Origin: an uncultured Actinomycetes bacterium
Lineage (GTDB): Bacteria > Actinomycetota > Acidimicrobiia > Acidimicrobiales > RAAP-2
DNA length: 64,000 nucleotides
Reading direction: 5' to 3'
Assembly: GCA_903825895.1 (NCBI GenBank)
Contig: CAIKCI010000032.1
Span: forward strand, 1 to 64,000
The position numbers and the translations under genes were made by a program. Numbering within the stretch: position 1 is the stretch's first letter; every line of letters begins with the position of its first letter. The notes under the pieces are model-generated. The model was not told where the DNA came from. It saw only the letters and a list, made by a program, of their open reading frames with translations, and did not search any database. Of this stretch, positions 23,098-32,543 are shown one piece after another.

Positions 23098-24668
23098 GTT
23101 CAACCGCTGCCCCCTCTGGGCGGCGATCTCGTCGGGGACTCTGGTTGAGTCTGCTCCTTGTCGTGATCATCTCGCTCGGTTCATTTGGTCTTACGCTGGC
23201 TGCCAAGTGGTCACCCAGGCTTGGTCTTGACCTTGCCGGTGGTCTGTCGGTTGTGTATCAACCCCAAGGGCATCCGTCCCAAGCCGATCTCGATCAGACG
23301 GTCACGATTCTGACGAATCGGGTTGACTCGTTAGGTGTGTCGGGCGCCCAGGTGCAGACCCAGGGTCCAGATATCGTCGTGTCGGTTCCCGGCGTCAAGA
23401 ATGCTCGTCAAGTATTGGCAACGATTGGACAGACTGCACAGCTTCTTTTTCGTCCTGCGCTTTGTTATGCGCCTCCGTTCGTCGGAGCAAAATCGAAGGC
23501 GGCGTTACCAGCTTCAACGGCAGTGCCATCAAGTTGTCAAAGCAACTATCAGCTGACGCAGGCGAACTTGAACGTACAGCCGAACTCGACAACGTCGGCA
23601 GGATTCACCTCGAACAACATTGGACCCGATCCCGTCTTTCAGCGACTGCGCACGACGACACCAGCGAACGATAGTGCGAGCAAGTCGGTCCTTATCCCGG
23701 GACTGCCTGGATCTGGGCAGCTGCGCTATGTTCTCGGACCAGCTCAGCTAACCGGACGCGCCGTGGCGTCTGCTCAAGCGCAACAGAGTCAAACAGGGGC
23801 GTGGGTGGTCAACTACACCCTGACTGCTGCAGGCTCAGCACAATGGGATCGTGTCGCCCAGCAGAACTTCCACCAAGTGGTGGCAATTGATCTTGACGGC
23901 GTCGTGGAGTCTGCCCCGTTGATCCAACCTTCTCAGTCGACCTTCACGTCGTTTAATGGGCAAGGACAAATCAGCGGGAACTTGTCCCAATCCGAGGCGC
24001 AGTCTTTGGCCACTGCCCTTCAATTTGGCGCTCTCCCGGTCCGTTTGACGCCATTGACCACAGAAACTGTGTCCCCGACGTTGGGACATTCTTCGCTGAT
24101 TGCAGGGCTCGGTGCCGGACTGGCGGGCTTGATCTTGGTCCTTCTGTACGTCATTCTCTATTACCGAGCTCTCGGCCTGGTGATCGTGAGTGGTCTTGGA
24201 CTCACCGCTGCGCTGTTGTGGGCGATCATCTCGGGACTGGGCCATACGTCAATTGCTCCAAGTTTTAGTCTGGCGGGTGTTACCGGATTAATTGTGTCAA
24301 TCGGTATCACGGTCGACTCGTACATCGTTTACTTTGAACGTCTCAAAGATGAGACTCGATCCGGGCGTAGCGTGCGGACCAGTGTGGATAGAGGATTCAA
24401 ATCAGCCTGGCGCACTGTGTTGGCTGCCGACTTTGTTTCGCTGTTGGCTGCCGGGATCCTCTACTTCATCGCCCTCGGTGACGTGCGGGGTTTCGCGTTC
24501 TTTCTCGGCTTGTCCACCATCCTTGACGTCGTGGTGACGTATTTTTTCACGAGGCCGGCGGTCATCCTCCTGGGTCGATCCGATCGTGCAACTGAAGCAA
24601 AGCGATTTGGCGTGGCAAAGGGTCTGGCTACAAAAGACACCAAACACGAGGTGTTGGAGACGCTATGA
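23094..24668 (+). CDS. secD: Protein translocase subunit SecD
   Basis: 524 residues. RND-type membrane protein that uses the proton motive force to complete protein export. First helix about residues 14-34, then GLDLAGGLSVVYQP, NRVDSLGVSGAQVQTQG and the large periplasmic domain, which contains a Ser/Thr/Gln-rich insert (about 120-215). Five membrane helices from about residue 340 include VTGLIVSIGITVDSYIVYFERLKDE. GTG start overlapping yajC; stop overlaps secF (ATGA). Confidence 0.97.
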   Translation: MSSTAAPSGRRSRRGLWLSLLLVVIISLGSFGLTLAAKWSPRLGLDLAGGLSVVYQPQGHPSQADLDQTVTILTNRVDSLGVSGAQVQTQGPDIVVSVPGVKNARQVLATIGQTAQLLFRPALCYAPPFVGAKSKAALPASTAVPSSCQSNYQLTQANLNVQPNSTTSAGFTSNNIGPDPVFQRLRTTTPANDSASKSVLIPGLPGSGQLRYVLGPAQLTGRAVASAQAQQSQTGAWVVNYTLTAAGSAQWDRVAQQNFHQVVAIDLDGVVESAPLIQPSQSTFTSFNGQGQISGNLSQSEAQSLATALQFGALPVRLTPLTTETVSPTLGHSSLIAGLGAGLAGLILVLLYVILYYRALGLVIVSGLGLTAALLWAIISGLGHTSIAPSFSLAGVTGLIVSIGITVDSYIVYFERLKDETRSGRSVRTSVDRGFKSAWRTVLAADFVSLLAAGILYFIALGDVRGFAFFLGLSTILDVVVTYFFTRPAVILLGRSDRATEAKRFGVAKGLATKDTKHEVLETL

Positions 24669-25870
24669 GTGAATTGACGAGCGAAGAGATGATGACGGAA
24701 AGCACCTCGGTGAAACGCCGGGGGAATGGAGCCTTTCGTCGTATGTATCGAGGGGGAACTTCCTTCGATTTTGTCGGGCGCAAGCGATGGTGGTTTGCAG
24801 TGTCGACCGTGATTATCGTTCTGGGTATCGTCGCCATCAGCGTGCGTGGGCTGAATCTCGGCATTGACTTCAAAGGTGGCTCCTCATGGGAAGTGAATGC
24901 CTCCAATGTGACCGTGGCGCAGGTCACCTCCGCCGTGGAGGCTGATGGCCTGCAGCAACCTGTCGTGCAGATCCTTGGGAACAAGACGGTGCAGGTTCAA
25001 GACAGTCTGAATGGCCACACCACAGCTCAACAAGCGGTCATCAACACCAAAGTCATCGCCACGCTGGCGCAACTCGGGCACACGACACCTCAACAGGTCT
25101 CGACGAGTCACGTCGGACCCACATGGGGTGGGAACATCACGAATCGAGCACTCATTGCTCTGATTGTATTTTTCGTTGCCGTCGTGATTTATATCAGTTT
25201 TCGATTTGAGCCGAAGATGGCGCTCGCAGCGTTTATCGCTATGGTGCACGACCTTCTTGTGACGATTGGTATTTATGCGCTTGCTGGCTTCCAGGTAACG
25301 CCTGACACCGTCGTGGCGGTGTTGACGATTTTGGGTTATTCACTCTATGACACAGTGGTGGTCTTTGACCGCGTCAGGGACAATGCACAAAGTTTGACTG
25401 CGTCGGGCCGCATGACTTACTCAGACATGGTCAATTTGTCGATGAACCAAACTCTGGCACGCTCGATTAATACGTCGCTTGTCGCGATACTCCCCGTGCT
25501 CGCTGTGTTGGTCGTCGGCGCTGAAATTTTGGGAGCCTTGACCTTACTGAACTATGGTCTCGCTTTATTTGTCGGACTCCTTTCTGGCGCGTACTCGTCA
25601 ATCTTCATTGCTGCGCCAGTTTTGGCGATGTTGAAAGAGCGCGAACCTCGTTGGCGAGCGGTACGACAGCGCCTCAACGCCCGGGGCGCAAAGTCTCAGG
25701 TGCTGACACCAACCCAGGCTGCCCAAGAGGGTCGATCCGGGTCGTCAGACCAAGGAAGCGTGGGGACGACCGATGGCGTCATTGCTCCGGGGTCAGCAGC
25801 GGCTCGCGTGGCCGCTGGAGCGCCGGTGAGTGACGGAACACCCCGGCCGCGCAAGCGCAAACGACGCTGA
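24665..25870 (+). CDS. secF: Protein translocase subunit SecF
   Basis: 401 residues. Partner of SecD. First helix about 39-60, GIDFKGGSSWEV, then five helices with VVAVLTILGYSLYDTVVVFDRVRDN and MNQTLARSINTSL as family hallmarks. The last 70 residues are a polar, Gly/Ala/Arg-rich cytoplasmic tail ending in a basic PRKRKRR cluster. Ends the yajC-secD-secF unit; a separate leaderless promoter for relA follows. Confidence 0.97.
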   Translation: MSELTSEEMMTESTSVKRRGNGAFRRMYRGGTSFDFVGRKRWWFAVSTVIIVLGIVAISVRGLNLGIDFKGGSSWEVNASNVTVAQVTSAVEADGLQQPVVQILGNKTVQVQDSLNGHTTAQQAVINTKVIATLAQLGHTTPQQVSTSHVGPTWGGNITNRALIALIVFFVAVVIYISFRFEPKMALAAFIAMVHDLLVTIGIYALAGFQVTPDTVVAVLTILGYSLYDTVVVFDRVRDNAQSLTASGRMTYSDMVNLSMNQTLARSINTSLVAILPVLAVLVVGAEILGALTLLNYGLALFVGLLSGAYSSIFIAAPVLAMLKEREPRWRAVRQRLNARGAKSQVLTPTQAAQEGRSGSSDQGSVGTTDGVIAPGSAAARVAAGAPVSDGTPRPRKRKRR

Positions 25871-25914
25871 TCGGGCGCTCGGTATCCGTCGCCGAACAAC
25901 TGCGCCACGCCGGG

Positions 25915-25920
25915 TAGCGT
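25915..25920 (+). promoter_or_regulatory. -10 box (TAGCGT), leaderless promoter of relA
   Basis: TAGCGT, 6 nt (AAAGGT), then ATG ATG of relA. Confidence 0.55.
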
Positions 25921-25926
25921 AAAGGT

Positions 25927-28140
25927 ATGATGTCTCAGTTAAAAACCATGACTGAGGGCGATGCCACGAGCGAATTGGTGGACGAACTCCTAGCCCCCGT
26001 GCTGGCCGCTTTTAGTAGGTCTCGGCCACTGGACTCCACGGCGGGAATCACTCTGGCGGCTCGTCTTGCCGCCGACGCGCACGCAGGCCAGCAACGACAC
26101 TCTGGTGAGCCCTACATCTCACACCCCGTGACGGTGGCCGGCATTGTCGCTGATCTTGGGCTCGACGAGGCCACCATTATCGGAGCTCTTCTTCACGATG
26201 CGGTGGAGGACACCGGGGTAACCCTCGATGTGATTGAGTCGCAGTTTGGGGCACAAGTCGCCAACATCGTCGACGGTGTCACAAAGTTAGATCGTCTGGC
26301 TTTCGATTCGAAAGAAGCACAACAGGCAGCGACCATTCGCAAGATGCTGATCGCCATGGCGTCTGATTGGCGGGTGCTGTTGATTAAATTGGCAGACCGA
26401 CTTCACAACATGCGAACCATTGCGGTGATGCCTGAGTGGAAGCAGCGACGGACCGCTCAGGAAACGCTCGATGTCTACGCCCCTCTGGCGCACCGCCTCG
26501 GTGTCCAGCAGGTCAAGTGGCAGCTTGAGGACTTAGCCTTCGCGACCCTGCATCCAAAGCGCTATGCGGAAATCGAACAGATGGTAGCGGCGCGTTCTCC
26601 AGAACGTGAAGCAATCGTCGCGGAGGTCATCACGCTCTTGAGAGATCGGCTGGGAGCCTTTGCCATCGAGGCTGACGTTCGCGGTCGCGGAAAGCATCTT
26701 TGGAGTATCTACGAAAAAATGGTGGTGCGGGGCAAAGAGTTTGATGAGATCTTTGACTTGGTAGGGCTGAGGGTTGTGGTCGATCACGAGAAAGACTGCT
26801 GGGCAGTCCTCGGGGTGATTCACGCTCTGTGGCCTCCAGTGCAGGGTCGCTTTAAGGACTACATCAACAGTCCAAAGTTCAACCTGTATCAATCACTTCA
26901 CACCACGGTCATTGGTCCCAATGGGCGACCAGTCGAAGTGCAGGTTCGAACCCAAGAGATGCATGCGCGCGCGGAGTACGGCATCGCTGCCCACTGGGGG
27001 TACAAAGAGGAGTCCACCAGCAAGGATGAAGTTGCTTGGATGCAACGGATCTCCGATGTCGACAGTGAGATCAGCGATCCCGTTCAGTTCCTCGATACCC
27101 TGAAGCTCGATCTTGAACAAGATGAGGTCTACGTGTTTACTCCGAAGGGACGGGTCATCTCCCTGCCCCCGAAGTCGACGCCCGTTGACTTTGCCTACGC
27201 GGTTCACACCGAGGTTGGCCATCACTGTATCGGGGCGAAAGTGAACGGTCGACTCGTCCCATTGGATACAACGCTGATCTCGGCGGATAGCGTTGAGATC
27301 TTCACATCAAAATCCACTGAGGCAGGCCCGTCGCAAGATTGGCTTTCCATCGTTGCCTCATCTCGAGCACGCAACAAGATCCGACAGTGGTTTAGCCGCG
27401 AGCGGCGAGACGATGCGTTGGAGTCAGGACGTGAGGACCTTATTAAAGCATTGCGTCGAGAATCTATGCCGGTACAGACCACGTTGAAGTCGTTAGCCAT
27501 GTTGGAAGTGGTAACGGAGATGAGCCTCAGCGACTTGGATTCGCTGTTTGTCGCTATTGGGGAAAGTCAGATTTCTGCGCAGTCGGTTGTCCAGCGGCTC
27601 TCGCGAGGCTTGCGAGGTGATGGGGTCGAGCAGATGCCGACGACGGCGACCTCGAGCACCCGGGCACCTCGTCGAGATGCCCCGGGTGTCTATGTTGAGG
27701 GACTCGACGACGTCATGATTCACCTGGCACGCTGTTGCACGCCAGTGCCGGGAGACCAAATTATTGGATTTGTGACGCAGGGTCGTGGTATCTCGGTTCA
27801 CCGAACCGACTGTTCAAACTCAACGGCACTGTCTGTTCGTTCTCGGGAGCGAGTCATCGAAGTTGAGTGGGATGCCTCGAGCGACAGTATCTTTAGAGTC
27901 ACGCTCGAAGTGATGGCCTTTGACCGTTCCCACTTGCTGTCTGATGTCTCTCAGATCGTGTCGGAACATCACCTGAATATTGTCGGAGCACGCACAGCCA
28001 CAACGGCGGATCGAGTGAGCCGTATGACCTTCGATATCGAGTTGGCGGACCCGGTTCACCTTGAGAGCCTCATCTATTCCTTGAAACGCCTTGATGGAGT
28101 GTTCGATGCCTATCGACAACTCCCTGGTGCGCGAGGCTAA
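25927..28140 (+). CDS. relA: Bifunctional (p)ppGpp synthetase/hydrolase (Rel)
   Basis: 737 residues, the stringent-response alarmone enzyme. Order: HD hydrolase (about 45-200) with LLHDAVEDT and ADRLHNMRT, synthetase (about 245-370) with GRGKHLWSIYEKM and YQSLHTTV, TGS (about 395-455), zinc/helical region with CCTPVPGDQI, and ACT (about 655-730). Both activities look intact, and RFKD before the synthetase substrate motif is the RXKD type of bifunctional Rel enzymes. Two tandem ATGs; the first is 6 nt from a -10 box. hisS follows 4 nt after its stop. Confidence 0.97.
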   Translation: MMSQLKTMTEGDATSELVDELLAPVLAAFSRSRPLDSTAGITLAARLAADAHAGQQRHSGEPYISHPVTVAGIVADLGLDEATIIGALLHDAVEDTGVTLDVIESQFGAQVANIVDGVTKLDRLAFDSKEAQQAATIRKMLIAMASDWRVLLIKLADRLHNMRTIAVMPEWKQRRTAQETLDVYAPLAHRLGVQQVKWQLEDLAFATLHPKRYAEIEQMVAARSPEREAIVAEVITLLRDRLGAFAIEADVRGRGKHLWSIYEKMVVRGKEFDEIFDLVGLRVVVDHEKDCWAVLGVIHALWPPVQGRFKDYINSPKFNLYQSLHTTVIGPNGRPVEVQVRTQEMHARAEYGIAAHWGYKEESTSKDEVAWMQRISDVDSEISDPVQFLDTLKLDLEQDEVYVFTPKGRVISLPPKSTPVDFAYAVHTEVGHHCIGAKVNGRLVPLDTTLISADSVEIFTSKSTEAGPSQDWLSIVASSRARNKIRQWFSRERRDDALESGREDLIKALRRESMPVQTTLKSLAMLEVVTEMSLSDLDSLFVAIGESQISAQSVVQRLSRGLRGDGVEQMPTTATSSTRAPRRDAPGVYVEGLDDVMIHLARCCTPVPGDQIIGFVTQGRGISVHRTDCSNSTALSVRSRERVIEVEWDASSDSIFRVTLEVMAFDRSHLLSDVSQIVSEHHLNIVGARTATTADRVSRMTFDIELADPVHLESLIYSLKRLDGVFDAYRQLPGARG

Positions 28141-28144
28141 GAGC

Positions 28145-29419
28145 GTGATCGACGACAACCAGACACCTCAGGCCCCAACCGGAACGCACGACCTCATGCC
28201 GCCAGAGAGTGCCCGATGGGAAAGCCTGCTGGGACTGTTCGCGAATCTGTCCCATCGGTACAGTTTTGGATTGGTTCATACGCCCATGTTCGAAGACGTT
28301 CGGGTGTTTCAGCGAGGGATCGGTGAAGTTTCCGAAGTGGTGAGCAAGGAAATGTACGAATTCACCGATCGAGGCGGACGGCACTATGCCCTGCGACCCG
28401 AGGGAACCGCCTCCATCGTGCGAGCCTTCGTGCAGCACCGCCCGACGACGCCATTTCGGGCCTGGTACGCCACGCCCTCGTTTCGTTATGAGCGCCCGCA
28501 AGCCGGCCGATATCGCCAGCATCACCAGGTAGGTGTGGAAGTCCTGGGTTCGGACGATGCCGACATCGATGTCGAGGTCATTGCACTCGCGCAGCGGTTC
28601 TTTGAAGGTCTTGGGTTGAAGTCATTCACCTTGTCCCTTAATTCAATGGGAGATGGGGCATGTCGACCGCAGTACGTCGAAATGCTGCGCAGCTTCCTTG
28701 CTGAGCATCAAGCCGATCTTTGCGAGGAGCACGCCAAGGTCTACGCCATAAACCCTTTGCGGGTTTTGGACTGCAAGAAAGATGCGTGTCAAGAGGTCAC
28801 CGAGAAAGGGCCCTTCCTTGAAGATGTGCTCTGTGGGGAGTGTCACGACCACTTAGCCAGGGTCGAAGAAGGTCTCCGACAGGAGGGAATTTCATTTATT
28901 CGGTCCCCTCGGCTGGTGAGAGGGTTTGACTATTACACCCGAACCACGTTTGAGTTCGCTTCAGACGCCCTCGAAGGGGCGCAAAACGCCATCGGGGGCG
29001 GCGGGCGCTACGACGGATTGGTTGAATCGCTGGGAGGACCACCCACCCCGGGCATCGGATTTGGAATCGGTATTGAACGAGTCCTGCTTGCCTGTGACGC
29101 GGAGGGGGTGTTTGTGGTCGAATCGTTGCCGCCAGTGGCCTTCGTCGTGGACGCAACTGGGGGAGATCAAGCGCGACGGATCACCGCTTCATTGAGGGCT
29201 TTTGGCATTTCTGTCGATAGAGCCTACGACCAACGGTCGATGAAAGCCCAGTTCAAGGCAGCCGACCGGTCTGGCGCTGCGCTGGCCTTGGTTGTGGGAG
29301 ATGATGAGCTCGCAAGCAATTCGGTGACCGTGCGTCCCCTGCGGACACAAGACGAGCAGATCACGATCACGCTTGAGGAGTTGTTCGAACGGGTCCGAAA
29401 AACGGGCAGAATACTTTGA
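28145..29419 (+). CDS. hisS: Histidine--tRNA ligase
   Basis: 424 residues, class II synthetase. TGTHDLMPPES at the start, motif 2 RPEGTASIVRAF, the histidine-specific LVRGFDYYTRTTFE and GGGRYDGL, and a C-terminal anticodon-binding domain. GTG 28145 lies just after the relA stop and gives a normal N-terminus; ATG 28109, inside the end of relA, would add twelve residues and is possible. A Cys-rich stretch (CKKDACQEV and LCGECH, residues ~205-235) is seen in many bacterial HisRS. Confidence 0.95.
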   Translation: MIDDNQTPQAPTGTHDLMPPESARWESLLGLFANLSHRYSFGLVHTPMFEDVRVFQRGIGEVSEVVSKEMYEFTDRGGRHYALRPEGTASIVRAFVQHRPTTPFRAWYATPSFRYERPQAGRYRQHHQVGVEVLGSDDADIDVEVIALAQRFFEGLGLKSFTLSLNSMGDGACRPQYVEMLRSFLAEHQADLCEEHAKVYAINPLRVLDCKKDACQEVTEKGPFLEDVLCGECHDHLARVEEGLRQEGISFIRSPRLVRGFDYYTRTTFEFASDALEGAQNAIGGGGRYDGLVESLGGPPTPGIGFGIGIERVLLACDAEGVFVVESLPPVAFVVDATGGDQARRITASLRAFGISVDRAYDQRSMKAQFKAADRSGAALALVVGDDELASNSVTVRPLRTQDEQITITLEELFERVRKTGRIL

Positions 29420-31191
29420 TGGACTCTCGAGAGATTGCCGAAAGCGGAACCGAGTCGACATCAATGCGCGATGTGATGTGTGGAGAACTTTCACACACCG
29501 ATATCGGGCGGACGGTCAGCGTCTGCGGCTGGGTCTCTCGTCGCCGAGAACACGGTGAGCACTTAGCATTCATCGATTTGCGGGACTATACGGGAATCGT
29601 TCAGTGTGTCGTCGACGGGGCACAAGAGCTCCGGTCGGAATTCGTGATTCAAGTGACGGGCGTCGTTCGAGCGCGCCCCGACGGGACGATGAATGACCGT
29701 ATCCCTACTGGAGAAATAGAAATTGGAGACTGTGCGGTTGTTGTTCTCGCCAGTGCGGAACCCCCGCCGTTCGGACTCGAAGATCGCAGCGACGTCGATG
29801 AACAGATTCGACTCCGCAACCGCTTTATTGATCTTCGCCGCCCTCGCCTGCAGCGCAATCTGCGCGTCCGTGCGGCAGTAAACCGTGCCATTCGAAGTGC
29901 AATGGATGCGCAGGGATTCGTCGAAGTTGAAACACCAATCCTCTGGGCTCCAACTCCTGAAGGGGCGCGAGAGTTTGCCGTGCCAAGTCGACTCCACCAC
30001 GGCACGTTTTATGTCTTGCCACAAAGCCCGCAACTGGCGAAACAATTGCTGATGGTGGGTGGAGTAGATCGCTACTATCAAATTGCTCGCTGCATGCGCG
30101 ATGAAGACTTGCGTGCCGATCGACAATTTGAATTCACGCAACTTGACCTTGAGGCCTCGTTTGTGACCCAAGAAGATGTCTTTCGTTTCGTCTCGCGCGC
30201 CGTGCTCGACGCCGCTGAGGTGGCGACGGGGGTCCGGCCGGACCCTATTCCCACAATGACGTGGTTCGAAGCCATGGACTCCTATGGTTCCGACAAGCCT
30301 GACCTGCGCGTGGAGGAAAAATTGGTGGACTTCTCTGATGTATTCGCCAACTCAGAGGTTCGGGCATTCTCAGCTCCAGTTGTCAAAGCGTTGCGACTTG
30401 CCTCAAGCGCCACGACCACCCGTTCTCAACTCGACGCCTGGACCGAGCGCGCAAAAGAAATAGGGGCGCAGGGTCTCGCATGGTTTCGCGTGGTGGACGG
30501 GGACGCCGGTCTCGGCCTCGACTCACCACTGGATCGATTCCTCTCCGCCGACGAGCGATCAGCCTTGATCCAGCGTACGGCAAGTGTGGAAGGCGATTTG
30601 ATTCTCTGTGTTGCTGATGAATGGAGGGTTGCAGCTGAAGTCCTCGGGTCGATGCGGTCGATGATTCTCTCAGCACCAGTGGGAGAGGGGCCTTACCAAT
30701 ACGTGTGGATTACTGAATTCCCCCTCTTTGATGGCGTGGACGCGGATGGCAATCCCCAGCCCGCACACCACCCGTTCACCATGCCTCATGAGGATGACAT
30801 CGCTCTCATGCAGTCCGATCCAGCCAAGGTGCGCAGTCAGTCCTATGACTTGGTCTTGAATGGGTGGGAATTGGGGTCAGGATCTGTGCGAATCCATCGC
30901 CGAGATATCCAAAGTTCTGTATTCCGGTCGCTAGGGATCACCGACGAAGAGGCTGAGTCGCGGTTCGGCTTTTTACTGAACGCCTTCAAATATGGTGCCC
31001 CTCCCCATGCGGGCTTCGCTTTTGGCATTGACCGCTTGGTAGCAATTTTTGTCGGAGAAGAGAACATCAGAGAGGTCATCGCCTTCCCAAAGACGCAGTC
31101 AGGAAGTGATCTGATGACAGGTGCCCCTTCCTCGCTTTCGGCGACAGCCGTAAGGGATCTCGGACTTCGCTTGACGAATCCGGAGTCGTGA
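29419..31191 (+). CDS. aspS: Aspartate--tRNA ligase (AspRS or Asp/Asn-tRNA ligase)
   Basis: 590 residues, the bacterial-type enzyme with N-terminal OB anticodon domain (GWVSRRREHGEHLAFIDLRD), class II core with FVEVETPILWAPTPEGARE, QSPQLAKQLLM, FRDEDLRADRQFEFTQLD-like motif 2 (here MRDEDLRADRQ), the GAD insertion (about 290-430) and motif 3 GFAFGIDRLVAI. ATG 29419 shares a base with the hisS stop (TGATG). ATG 29464 would remove 15 unconserved residues and matches the usual family start better. Whether it also charges tRNA-Asn cannot be read from the sequence alone. Confidence 0.95.
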   Translation: MDSREIAESGTESTSMRDVMCGELSHTDIGRTVSVCGWVSRRREHGEHLAFIDLRDYTGIVQCVVDGAQELRSEFVIQVTGVVRARPDGTMNDRIPTGEIEIGDCAVVVLASAEPPPFGLEDRSDVDEQIRLRNRFIDLRRPRLQRNLRVRAAVNRAIRSAMDAQGFVEVETPILWAPTPEGAREFAVPSRLHHGTFYVLPQSPQLAKQLLMVGGVDRYYQIARCMRDEDLRADRQFEFTQLDLEASFVTQEDVFRFVSRAVLDAAEVATGVRPDPIPTMTWFEAMDSYGSDKPDLRVEEKLVDFSDVFANSEVRAFSAPVVKALRLASSATTTRSQLDAWTERAKEIGAQGLAWFRVVDGDAGLGLDSPLDRFLSADERSALIQRTASVEGDLILCVADEWRVAAEVLGSMRSMILSAPVGEGPYQYVWITEFPLFDGVDADGNPQPAHHPFTMPHEDDIALMQSDPAKVRSQSYDLVLNGWELGSGSVRIHRRDIQSSVFRSLGITDEEAESRFGFLLNAFKYGAPPHAGFAFGIDRLVAIFVGEENIREVIAFPKTQSGSDLMTGAPSSLSATAVRDLGLRLTNPES

Positions 31192-32534
31192 GCGACGACC
31201 TTTTTGCTGCCCATGCAGCTGAACGATTAAAGGCCCGAGGCCCGCTCGCTGCGCGCATGAGACCGAGAACACTCGACGAAGTCGTCGGGCAGCAGCACTT
31301 GGTAGGACCTGAAGGCGCCTTGCGAACTCTGGCCGAAGAAGATCGCCTGACCTCGGTCATTCTGTGGGGACCACCGGGATCGGGAAAGACCACCATGGCA
31401 GGTTTGCTGGCTCAGGCGTCGACGAAAGAGTTCGTTCAATTATCGGCCGTCTCTTCAGGGGTCAAAGAAGTACGTGAAGTTCTCGCTAGTGCTCGACAAC
31501 GACTCGGTGAGCGAGACCAAGGGACCGTGCTCTTTCTTGATGAGGTACATCGTTTCAACAAGGCCCAACAAGACCTTCTGCTTCCTTCTGTGGAAGAGGG
31601 CCTCCTTGTCCTCATCGGTGCAACGACAGAAAACCCATACTTCGAGGTGAACGCACCGTTGCTTTCGCGCTCGACCCTGTGGAGGCTGCTGCCTCTCACG
31701 AGTGATGATCTTTCCATCCTGGCGCGACGAGGCTTAGATGCAGAGGCAGTCACCGCTGATCAGACGGTCATCTCCCTGCTCGTTCAAAGTGCAGATGGCG
31801 ACGCCAGAGCTATGTTGACCACGTTAGAGGTGGCAGCCGCCTTAGCTCACGCCCGCAGCAAAGGGGGGAGTCCAGTGAGTGTCAGCGTCGCAGATGTCAC
31901 CGATGCGAGGGACGGCCGTGTGCTGCACCAAGGACAAGATGAGCACTACGACCAGATAAGCGCTTTCATCAAATCGATTCGCGGCTCGGACCCCGATGCT
32001 GGTCTCTACTGGATGGCGCGGCTACTTGAGGCAGGAGAGAGCCCACGGTTCATAGCTCGGCGGCTCGTTATTCTGGCGAGTGAAGATATTGGTATGGCGG
32101 ACTCGATGAGTTTGGTGGTCGCCGACGCTGCCGCACGAACTGTTGAGTTCATTGGACTCCCCGAAGCGGCATTGACTTTGGCCCACGCCGTGATTCATCT
32201 GGCCTTGGCTCCTAAATCAAATCGAGTGACGCTTGCCCTCGCCGAGGCGGTGCGAGACGTTCGAGAAGGTCCGATGACATCGGTCCCGGCCCACTTGAGA
32301 GATGGTCACTACAAGGGTGCTGGTGAAATCGGACACGGTGTGGGCTACCTGTATCCTCACGACGATCCAGTGGGCTGGGTTCACCAGCGATACCTCCCTG
32401 AAGAACTTGGTGAGAGAAGGTATTACGAACCTTCAGGGCACGGCAGGGAGCCTCATATGGCGCAATGGCGTAAGGAGGTCATGTCTGAGGGTGATTCTGG
32501 GCCCGATGATGAAGTCAAGGGTGACCACCGGTAG
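31188..32534 (+). CDS. rarA: Replication-associated recombination protein A (RarA/MgsA)
   Basis: 448 residues. AAA+ ATPase acting at stalled replication forks. RPRTLDEVVGQQHLVG, Walker A GPPGSGKTTM, Walker B LFLDEVHRF, GATTENPYFEVN (sensor 1) and the C-terminal ASEDIGMADS plus YKGAGEIGHGVGYLYPHD segments are characteristic. GTG start overlaps aspS (GTGA). The -10 box of alaS overlaps its stop codon. Confidence 0.95.
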   Translation: MSDDLFAAHAAERLKARGPLAARMRPRTLDEVVGQQHLVGPEGALRTLAEEDRLTSVILWGPPGSGKTTMAGLLAQASTKEFVQLSAVSSGVKEVREVLASARQRLGERDQGTVLFLDEVHRFNKAQQDLLLPSVEEGLLVLIGATTENPYFEVNAPLLSRSTLWRLLPLTSDDLSILARRGLDAEAVTADQTVISLLVQSADGDARAMLTTLEVAAALAHARSKGGSPVSVSVADVTDARDGRVLHQGQDEHYDQISAFIKSIRGSDPDAGLYWMARLLEAGESPRFIARRLVILASEDIGMADSMSLVVADAAARTVEFIGLPEAALTLAHAVIHLALAPKSNRVTLALAEAVRDVREGPMTSVPAHLRDGHYKGAGEIGHGVGYLYPHDDPVGWVHQRYLPEELGERRYYEPSGHGREPHMAQWRKEVMSEGDSGPDDEVKGDHR

Positions 32535-32537
32535 CAT
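32532..32537 (+). promoter_or_regulatory. -10 box (TAGCAT), leaderless promoter of alaS
   Basis: TAGCAT overlaps the rarA stop codon; 6 nt (GAGAGC) separate it from the alaS ATG. No leader, so no T-box or attenuator. Confidence 0.55.
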
Positions 32538-32543
32538 GAGAGC